This document shows, one piece after another, positions 58,190 to 64,000 of a stretch of 64,000 nucleotides of DNA. The stretch covers positions 434,001-498,000 of the forward strand of contig CAWBYL010000006.1 in assembly GCA_963793025.1 (NCBI GenBank), read 5' to 3'. Source of the DNA: CAWBYL01 sp963793025 (GTDB lineage Bacteria > Actinomycetota > Acidimicrobiia > Acidimicrobiales > Acidimicrobilacustridaceae). The notes under the pieces are model-generated. The model was given only the letters and a program-made list of their open reading frames with translations. It had not been told where the DNA came from and searched no databases. The position numbers and the translations under genes were made by a program. How positions within the stretch are numbered: the stretch's first letter is position 1; each line of letters opens with the position of its first letter.

Positions 58190-59302
58190 ATGACGACGTG
58201 CGCAGCCGCAGTCCTCAGAGGGATCGGCGAGCCTCTCGTCCTCGAGACGATCACGGTCGATCCACCCCGGGACGGTGAGGTCATCGTCGAGATGACCGCG
58301 GTCGGCATCTGCGGCTCCGATCGCTATGTCGTCGAGGGCCACTACCCGGTCGTGCCGCCGGCGGTGTGCGGCCACGAGGGCGCGGGCGTCGTGGTCGACG
58401 TGGGTCCCGGCGTCACCGGCTTCGCCGTCGGCGATCACGTCGTGCAGACCTTCATCGGACCGTGCGGTGACTGTCGGCGGTGTCGCCGCGGTCTGCGCAC
58501 CTTCTGCGCGACGGCCATGCACCCTTCGGGTCTGCTGCGCGACGGCACCCACCGCATGGCCGACATGGCCGGACAGCCGATCGGCACGTACCTCGGGCTG
58601 GGCAGCTTCTCCCGGGTGACGGTCACCCCTGCCCGCCATCTCGTCCGCGTCCCGTCGGACGTGCCCGCCGAGGTCGCCGCCCTGGTGTCGTGCGGGGTGG
58701 CCACCGGGGTGGGGGCGGCCGTGAACGTGGCCGGGGTCGAGCCGGGTGACTCGGTCCTCGTCATCGGGCTCGGCGGTGTCGGAGCCGCCGCGGTGATGGG
58801 TGCGGTGATGGCCGGCGCCGCCCGGGTGATCGTGTCGGAGGTGAACCCCGACAAGCTGGCCATGGCCGGCGCGTACGGCGCCACCGACGTCATCGATGCC
58901 ACCGTCGTCGACGTCACCGAGGCGGTCCTCGAGCTGACGAGCGGGGAGGGGGTCGACGCCGTGCTGCTCACCCCCGACCGGGTGCGGCCCGAGCACTACG
59001 TCACCGCGGTGGCCAGCGCCGGGCCCGGCGGCGTCATCGTTCACGTGGGGGGCACCGCCGAGGGCATGGACCACATCCCGGTGTCGCCCAACGCGCTGTT
59101 GTCGCAGCAGAAGTCGATCGTGGGCACCGTGATCGGCGGACCGGATCCGGCGCGCGACGTGCTGCGGTGGATCGACATGTACCGCGCCGGTCGCCTCCCG
59201 ATCGAGAAGCTGATCACCACGCGGTACACCCTCGATCAGATCAACGACGGCTTCGAGGATCTGATCGCCGGCCACAACATCCGCGGCGTCATCATCATGT
59301 GA
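58190..59302 (+). CDS. Zinc-dependent alcohol dehydrogenase
   Basis: MDR zinc dehydrogenase of 370 residues, paralogue of the frameshifted gene at 30772-31901. Seen: GICGSDRYVVEGHYP near 38 (catalytic-zinc Cys), VCGHEGAG near 59, the structural-zinc cluster CGDCRRCRRGLRTFC near 90-104, SCGVATGVGAAVN near 164 and VIGLGGVGAAAVMGAVMAGA near 190-209 (NAD). It ends LIAGHNIRGVIIM. Probably oxidises an alcohol in the same pathway as the enolase/hydroxylase module. A TAAGGA stretch lies 6 nt before the ATG. Confidence 0.92.
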   Translation: MTTCAAAVLRGIGEPLVLETITVDPPRDGEVIVEMTAVGICGSDRYVVEGHYPVVPPAVCGHEGAGVVVDVGPGVTGFAVGDHVVQTFIGPCGDCRRCRRGLRTFCATAMHPSGLLRDGTHRMADMAGQPIGTYLGLGSFSRVTVTPARHLVRVPSDVPAEVAALVSCGVATGVGAAVNVAGVEPGDSVLVIGLGGVGAAAVMGAVMAGAARVIVSEVNPDKLAMAGAYGATDVIDATVVDVTEAVLELTSGEGVDAVLLTPDRVRPEHYVTAVASAGPGGVIVHVGGTAEGMDHIPVSPNALLSQQKSIVGTVIGGPDPARDVLRWIDMYRAGRLPIEKLITTRYTLDQINDGFEDLIAGHNIRGVIIM

Positions 59303-59326
59303 CGAGCCGTGGGCGAGGGAGCAGGT

Positions 59327-60412
59327 CTACGCCGTCTCGGCGTTGGCGACGGCCCCGGTGATGGGTGACAGGCCGGTTCCGACGCTGTCGAGGTCGACGT
59401 GGATGCGGCCATCGCGCACGTCCGAGCGGCCGAACAGGCCGTCCCAGAGCGGGGCGAGCTCGCACCAGCTGGCGGCGGGGGAGGTGGCCAGCACCTGGGC
59501 CGCCACGTGGGGGTAGCAGTGGCTGGCCAGCCCCACCCCGTAGGCCTCGCACAACGTCGCCGCCGCCAGGTAGTCGGTGATCCCGCCGATGCGTTCGAGA
59601 TCGAGGACCATGTGGGCGATCACCCCGAGGTCGAGGTGCTGCTTGAGGTGCTCGATGCCGTACATGTGCTCGCCCACGCCGACGTCCATGGGGGCCTCGG
59701 ACGCGAAGGCGGCCAGCCCGGGCAGGTCCTCGTAGCTCACGGGGTCCTCGAACCACAGGGGCTCGAGCGGCGCCAGCTTCTCGGCCAGCTTGGCGACCGT
59801 GCGCCAGTCGTAGGCCTGGGCGGCGTCCACGATCACGCCGCCCTCGGGGCCGAGGGCGTCCTTGACCGCCGCCACCCGCTCGTACTCGAAGCCGAAGTCG
59901 TGGCTGTTCACCCAGATCTTGGCGAAGGGCGTGCCGAAGTCCTCGGCCACGGAGACCGCGATCTCGGCGCACTCGGCGGGCGGGATGCCGGCCCACAGGC
60001 CCGAGGCGGTGAAGGTCGGGATCGACGGCGAGTGGCAGCCGAAGATGCCCATCAGGTTCGTCGACCGGGTCCGGCACAGCAGGTCCCATGCCGCCATGTC
60101 GAGCACCGACGCGGCCAGTCGGGCGAGGCCCCGCAGGCCGAGGAAGTTCACCTTCTTGACGAGCAGGTGGTCGTGGATGGCCCGGACGTCGTCGGCCGCC
60201 TCGCCGACGTAGGCGTCGCCGAACCCGAGCAGGAGCTGCTCGACGGCGGCGGCGCTGTAGGGGTCGAACACGTAGCCGTAGGAGATGCCGGTCAGACCCG
60301 AGTCGTCGTCCATCTCGACGAGCACGTTGTGGACGCTCGAGATGGAGAAGCGCGGCGCCACGATGGCGACCGGCGCCGGATCGAGCACCTGCACGCGCAC
60401 GTCGGTGATCAT
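59327..60412 (-). CDS. Enolase-superfamily (mandelate racemase/muconate lactonizing) enzyme
   Basis: 361 residues, ATG 60412 with GGAGGGGGAG upstream. N-terminal capping domain (VHNVLVEMDDDSGLTGISYG near 30), then a TIM barrel with AKIWVNSHDFGFEYERV near 163, metal ligands in VIVDAAQAYDWRT near 191 (Asp), WFEDPVSYEDLPG near 217 (Glu) and GVGEHMYGIEHLKQHLDLG near 241 (Glu). The usual Lys-x-Lys catalytic pair reads Lys-Ile-Trp. A close paralogue at 62910 has Lys-Met-Trp, so the subgroup is distinct. Convergent with the ADH gene and divergent from the hydroxylase large subunit. Confidence 0.9.
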   Translation of the reverse strand: MITDVRVQVLDPAPVAIVAPRFSISSVHNVLVEMDDDSGLTGISYGYVFDPYSAAAVEQLLLGFGDAYVGEAADDVRAIHDHLLVKKVNFLGLRGLARLAASVLDMAAWDLLCRTRSTNLMGIFGCHSPSIPTFTASGLWAGIPPAECAEIAVSVAEDFGTPFAKIWVNSHDFGFEYERVAAVKDALGPEGGVIVDAAQAYDWRTVAKLAEKLAPLEPLWFEDPVSYEDLPGLAAFASEAPMDVGVGEHMYGIEHLKQHLDLGVIAHMVLDLERIGGITDYLAAATLCEAYGVGLASHCYPHVAAQVLATSPAASWCELAPLWDGLFGRSDVRDGRIHVDLDSVGTGLSPITGAVANAETA

Positions 60413-60460
60413 CAGCTCCCCCTCCGGTCGCCCGAGTCTCGGGCGCTGCCGTTTCGACTC

Positions 60461-60472
60461 TAGGCTGCCGCT
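60461..60472 (+). promoter_or_regulatory. -10 element TAGGCT upstream of the orphan hydroxylase gene
   Basis: TAGGCT (60461-60466) is 6 nt from a GTG that begins a 12-codon frame, in the same arrangement as other leaderless sites. The divergent enolase gene begins 48 bp away. Confidence 0.5.
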
Positions 60473-60511
60473 GTGGCAACGGTCACAGTGGGGGAGCGGG
60501 CACCGGGATGA
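60473..60511 (+). CDS. Possible leaderless 12-codon leader ORF coupled to the hydroxylase gene
   Basis: GTG 60473 begins MATVTVGERAPG, whose TGA overlaps the ATG of the large-subunit gene in an ATGA motif. Placed exactly where a leaderless transcript would start, it could feed ribosomes to the downstream start, which has only GGGGG 11-15 nt away. Conservation is untested. Confidence 0.4.
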   Translation: MATVTVGERAPG

Positions 60512-62919
60512 CCGACGCAGCGGCGGTGGGGTCTCCGGTTCGCCGGCGCGAGGACGACGCGATCCTGCGGGGAGCCCAGCGCTTCGCCGCCGACATCGAC
60601 GTGCCCGGCGTGTTGACCATGACCTTCGTCCGGGCCACCGAGGCCCATGCCGTCCTCGACGGCATCGACCGGTCCGAGGCCCTCGCTCTCGACGGTGTCC
60701 ACGCCGTGCTCGTCGCCGCCGACCTCGGTCTGCGGCCCCAGCTCCCGACCTTCGCCGAGCCGATGTTCGACGAGGCGTTCCGCCGCCCGCCGCTCGCGAC
60801 CGACCGCATCCGCTTCGCCGGGGAGATCCTGGCGGTGGTCGTGGCCGACGACGCGGCCGTCGCCGCCGACGCCGCGGGGCTGGTGGTGATCGAGACGACA
60901 CCGTTGCCGGTGGTGGTCGAGGAGCTCGCCGCCGTCGCGCCCGAGGCCGAGCTGCTCTTCCCCGCCGTGGGCACCAACATCGCCCTGGCGGCCGAGTTCG
61001 AGGGGGGTGAGCGGCACGACCAGGACGGGCTCACCGAGGTCCGCACCCGCACGCTCAGCCAGCGGATCGCGCCGTGCCCGTTGGAGCCGTTGGCCATCGT
61101 CGTCGAGCCCGACGGTGATCGCCTCACCGTCCGGCCCTCGACCCAGGGTCCGCACGGGTTGCGCGACCACCTCGCCACCACCCTCGGCCTGCGGGCGGAC
61201 GACGTCCGGGTCATCGCCCCGGCCACCGGCGGCGGGTTCGGCGCCAAGACGGTGTGGGAGGTGGAGTACGTCCTCGCCTGCGCCACCGCCCTGCGCCTCC
61301 AGCGGCCGGTGCGGTACCTCCAGGACCGTTCCGAGAACCTCCTCACGTCCCACGCCCGGGGCCAGCACCAGGATGTACGCCTTCTGGTCGACGAGGCGGG
61401 CCGCATCCACAGCCTGCAGGTGGAGGTCACGGCCGAGGCCGGGGCCTACCCGGGCATCGCCGCGGTCCTCCCCATGACCACCCGATCGATGGCCACCGGC
61501 GTCTACGCCATCCCCCACGTGCGTTGGAACTTCACGTCGGTCGTCACCAACACCAGCCCGGTGGGTGCCTTCCGGGGGGCCGGGAGACCGGAGGCGACGT
61601 CGCTGATCGAACGGGCCATCGACCACGCCGCCCTGACCCTCGGGCTGGACGCGGCGGAGATCCGTCGCCGGAACCTCATTGCCGAGGACGCCTTTCCCTG
61701 CAGCACGGTGACGGGCAGCACCTACGACAGCGGAGCGTACGGGCGGAGCCTCGAGCTCCTGCTCGACGCCTCGGGCTACGCCGCTCTGCGCCAGCAGCAG
61801 GTCGTCCGTCGTCGCCAGGGCGACGCGATGCTGCTCGGGCTCGGGTTGTGCACCTACGTGGAGGTCACCGCCCCCGTGGGTGGGGCCGAGCTCGGTGAGG
61901 CCGTCATCACCCCCGAGGGACGCATCGAGGTCAGGGTCGGTACCTCGTCGCACGGCCAGGGCCACGAGACGACGTTCGCCCAGATCGCCGCCGACGCGCT
62001 CGGCGTCCCGATGGGCCTGATCGACGTCGTGCAGGGCGACACCGGCCTCGTCTCCCGGGGGGGCGGAACCCAGGGGTCCCGCTCGGTGCAGCTCGGCGGC
62101 AGCGCCGTCGCCGTCGCGGCGGCGAGATGCTTCGACCAGATCCGCTCGCTGGTCGCCCATCGCCTCGAAGCGCGCCCCGACGACGTCGTGGCCCTCGGCG
62201 ACGGAGGGTTCGGCATCGTCGGGATGGCGGTGCCGATGGCCGACCTCGCCCAGATCCACGAGTGGTCCCGGGCCGACGACCGTCCCGCCGACGTCGCTCT
62301 CGGCTGTTCGGCGGAGTCCGACTTCGCCCAGCAGGGCGGCACCTACCCCTTCGGAGCCCACCTCGCCGTGGTCGAGGTCGACCGGGAGACCGGACGGGTC
62401 CAGCTGGTGGCCCACCACGCCGTCGACGACGCCGGCACGATCGTCAACCCCCTGCTCGCCACCGGCCAGGCCCACGGCGGCATCGCCGCGGGAGCCGGCC
62501 AGGCCCTCAACGAGGACGTGCGCTACGACGAGCACGGCAACGCCACGACGGCGTCGCTGGCCAGCTACGGGTTCCTGTCCGCCGCCGACCTGCCGAGCTT
62601 CCACACCATCGCGATGGCCACGCCCTCGCCCCGCAACCCGCTCGGCGCCAAGGGCATCGGCGAGTCGGGCACGATCGGTTCGATCGTCTCGGTCCAGAAC
62701 GCGGTGGTGGACGCTCTCTCCCACCTCGGTGTGCGCCACGTCGACATGCCATGCACCCCCGAACGGGTCTGGAGCGCCGTCAACGCGGCCCGCGCCACCG
62801 CCTCGGAGGCGCCCACCGCTGGCGCCCGGCCGACCGCACGGCACTACGTTGGCGACGCGTCGCCCCGATCGCGGGTGACGGGGGGACGAACGGGCCGGAG
62901 GATCTCACCGTGGCCATAG
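60508..62919 (+). CDS. Orphan molybdenum hydroxylase large subunit (xanthine dehydrogenase family)
   Basis: 803 residues. Seen: VRRREDDAILRGAQRFAADI at the N-terminus, ATGGGFGAKTVWEVEY near 233, VGAFRGAGRPEATSLIERA near 352-370 (form II active-site loop), GTSSHGQGHETTFAQIAADA near 479-498, and GAKGIGESGTIGSI near 713-726 (catalytic Glu). No medium or small subunit gene follows, so electrons must go to partners encoded elsewhere. The last 60 residues are Ala/Arg-rich and run 10 bp into the following enolase-family gene. Substrate unknown. Confidence 0.9.
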   Translation: MTDAAAVGSPVRRREDDAILRGAQRFAADIDVPGVLTMTFVRATEAHAVLDGIDRSEALALDGVHAVLVAADLGLRPQLPTFAEPMFDEAFRRPPLATDRIRFAGEILAVVVADDAAVAADAAGLVVIETTPLPVVVEELAAVAPEAELLFPAVGTNIALAAEFEGGERHDQDGLTEVRTRTLSQRIAPCPLEPLAIVVEPDGDRLTVRPSTQGPHGLRDHLATTLGLRADDVRVIAPATGGGFGAKTVWEVEYVLACATALRLQRPVRYLQDRSENLLTSHARGQHQDVRLLVDEAGRIHSLQVEVTAEAGAYPGIAAVLPMTTRSMATGVYAIPHVRWNFTSVVTNTSPVGAFRGAGRPEATSLIERAIDHAALTLGLDAAEIRRRNLIAEDAFPCSTVTGSTYDSGAYGRSLELLLDASGYAALRQQQVVRRRQGDAMLLGLGLCTYVEVTAPVGGAELGEAVITPEGRIEVRVGTSSHGQGHETTFAQIAADALGVPMGLIDVVQGDTGLVSRGGGTQGSRSVQLGGSAVAVAAARCFDQIRSLVAHRLEARPDDVVALGDGGFGIVGMAVPMADLAQIHEWSRADDRPADVALGCSAESDFAQQGGTYPFGAHLAVVEVDRETGRVQLVAHHAVDDAGTIVNPLLATGQAHGGIAAGAGQALNEDVRYDEHGNATTASLASYGFLSAADLPSFHTIAMATPSPRNPLGAKGIGESGTIGSIVSVQNAVVDALSHLGVRHVDMPCTPERVWSAVNAARATASEAPTAGARPTARHYVGDASPRSRVTGGRTGRRISPWP

Positions 62920-63980
62920 TCAGCTTCGACGTTTTCGAGCTCGAGCCGCTGGAGACGTCGATCCAGGCGCCTCGGTTCGACGTGGGCAGCGTCCACAACG
63001 TGGCGGTGGAGCTCGTCGACGACACGGGCGTGTCGGGACTGGCCTACGCCTACGTGTTCGACCCGCACTCGGCCAAGGCGGTGGCCGAGGCCATCGAGGT
63101 CTTCGCCCCCTCCTACGTGGGCACCGACGCCCGGGACCTCCGGAAGGTGCGTTCGAAGCTCCTGTCGAGCTCGCTCAACTTCCTGGGTGTGCGCGGTCTG
63201 ATGCGGCTGGGAGCCTCCGCCCTCGACATGGCGGCGTGGGACCTCCTCTGCCGCCAGCACGAGACGAACCTCGGTGGTCTCCTCGGGTCAGAGCGCTCCG
63301 AGCAGCCGGCCCTCACCGCCGCCGGGCTCTGGTCGGGTCTCAGCCCCGAGGACTGTGCCCGGATCGCGGTCGAGGTGGCCGAGGAGTTCCACACCACCAA
63401 CCTCAAGATGTGGCTGGGGAGCAAGGACCTCGGTTTCGAGGCGGCGCGCGTCGCCGCGGTCCGCGAAGCCGTGCCCGGCGCCGCCATCGTCGTCGACGCC
63501 GCCCAGGCCTATGACTGGCGCACCGCGGTCCGCCTGGCTCACCGGATGGCCGACAGCGACGTGCTGTGGTTCGAAGACCCGGTGGAGTACGAGGACCTCG
63601 ACGGGATGAAGCGGTTCGCCGACTCGGTGCCGATGCCGATGGGCACGGGCGAGCACGTCTACGGCCTCGACCAGCTGAAGCACCTCCTCGACCTCGGGGC
63701 CACCCAGTACGTGAACCTCGATCTGGAGCGGATCGGTGGCATCACCGACTTCCTCGCCGCCGGCGCGTTGTGCGAGGCCTACCGCGTGGAGATCGTGACC
63801 CACTGCTATCCCCAGGTCTCGGCTCAGGTGCTGGCCACGACCCGTACCGGCAGCTACTGCGAGGTCGCCCCGCTCTGGGACGGCTACTTCGGTCGGCTCG
63901 CGGTGAACGACGGCATGGTGCAGGTGGACGACAAGACCGTGGGGATCGGCCTCGGCGACCCCGCCGAGCGCCGTCGGTGA
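62910..63980 (+). CDS. Enolase-superfamily (mandelate racemase/muconate lactonizing) enzyme
   Basis: 356 residues, GTG 62910 with GGAGGA upstream, overlapping the hydroxylase 3' end. Closely related to the divergent copy: shared VFDPHSAKAVAEAIE-like cap, LNFLGVRGLMRLGASALDM near 90, LKMWLGSKDLGFEAARVAAV near 165, VDAAQAYDWRTAV near 192, WFEDPVEYEDLDGM near 216 and GTGEHVYGLDQLKHLLDLG near 240. Metal ligands Asp/Glu/Glu are intact, and Lys-Met-Trp replaces Lys-x-Lys. It probably acts on an acid sugar or lactone related to the substrate of its twin. Confidence 0.9.
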   Translation: MAIVSFDVFELEPLETSIQAPRFDVGSVHNVAVELVDDTGVSGLAYAYVFDPHSAKAVAEAIEVFAPSYVGTDARDLRKVRSKLLSSSLNFLGVRGLMRLGASALDMAAWDLLCRQHETNLGGLLGSERSEQPALTAAGLWSGLSPEDCARIAVEVAEEFHTTNLKMWLGSKDLGFEAARVAAVREAVPGAAIVVDAAQAYDWRTAVRLAHRMADSDVLWFEDPVEYEDLDGMKRFADSVPMPMGTGEHVYGLDQLKHLLDLGATQYVNLDLERIGGITDFLAAGALCEAYRVEIVTHCYPQVSAQVLATTRTGSYCEVAPLWDGYFGRLAVNDGMVQVDDKTVGIGLGDPAERRR

Positions 63981-64000
63981 ACGGGCCCGGCCGGCGACGG

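Noticed and set aside
56909..59275. 788-codon minus-strand frame opposite the membrane protein and alcohol dehydrogenase genes
   Set aside because: Shadow frame, low-complexity, no recognisable domain, and it crosses a strong terminator.
60460..62844. 794-codon minus-strand frame opposite the orphan hydroxylase gene
   Set aside because: Antisense of a strongly matching molybdenum hydroxylase; no domain of its own.
1..64000. CRISPR arrays, rRNA, tRNA, insertion sequences or attachment sites
   Set aside because: No regularly spaced repeats, no tRNA-like cloverleaf in any intergenic stretch, no transposase or integrase frames, and no long terminal inverted repeats were found by reading.

Overview
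The window is very GC-rich DNA (about 70% by eye) with strong G/C bias at third codon positions, many GTG starts, dense 4-bp ATGA/GTGA gene overlaps, many TANNNT–6/7 nt–start arrangements typical of leaderless transcripts, and an intact PknG–GlnH–GlnX signalling set. Together these point to a high-GC actinobacterium. The lipid-type catabolic content would suit an Acidimicrobiia-like or mycobacteria-like lineage, but this is inference, not a taxonomic result. No rRNA, tRNA, CRISPR array or insertion sequence was found, and no gap between genes exceeds about 215 bases.

Region 1 (1-41 kb) is a catabolic and regulatory neighbourhood for acyl-CoA, lipid or cyclic substrates. It holds a CaiB-type protein, enoyl-CoA hydratase, acyl-CoA ligase, a two-subunit acyl-CoA dehydrogenase pair, a TetR repressor with a histone-like tail, a TesB thioesterase, an SMP-30 hydrolase plus phosphotransferase pair (repeated at 36-38 kb), an MDR reductase, a TetR/sulfotransferase divergon, an ECF sigma/anti-sigma/secreted protein operon, a TetR/short-chain dehydrogenase divergon leading into an amidohydrolase and a Rieske oxygenase, a three-subunit molybdenum hydroxylase (L-M-S), another short-chain dehydrogenase and two cytochromes P450. 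A tyrosine phosphatase, a Ddn-like reductase, a Gfo/Idh oxidoreductase, a frameshifted zinc alcohol dehydrogenase, a frameshifted ClC channel coupled to a MarR regulator, an ECF42 sigma operon with its recognisable promoter, and a molybdopterin oxidoreductase with a ferredoxin-reductase-like partner follow.

Region 2 (41.1-43.2 kb) has a dodecin and a thiolase-fold/DUF35 pair.

Region 3 (43.3-58.1 kb) is the most interesting part. It is an unusually tight co-directional operon: aspartate 4-decarboxylase, TelA-family protein, small membrane-anchored protein, CbbX/SpoVK-like AAA+ ATPase, GlnX-like four-helix membrane sensor, GlnH-like amino-acid-binding lipoprotein, an unknown 405-residue protein, PknG kinase, PP2C phosphatase with zinc ribbons, VWA protein, and an FHA protein with zinc ribbons. 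Nearly all junctions overlap by 4 bp. In mycobacteria GlnX–GlnH–PknG senses acidic amino acids and controls central nitrogen/carbon flux through an FHA protein. Here the same core carries its own candidate phosphatase, FHA reader and mechanochemical partners, and an aspartate-consuming enzyme sits at the head.

Region 4 (58.2-64 kb) has a zinc alcohol dehydrogenase and a module of two paralogous enolase-superfamily enzymes flanking an orphan molybdenum-hydroxylase large subunit.

Several genes carry apparent single-base frameshifts (about 8.25, 8.06, 7.96, 15.77, 31.18 and 32.74 kb). These may be real decay or residual sequencing indels, and raw reads would decide.
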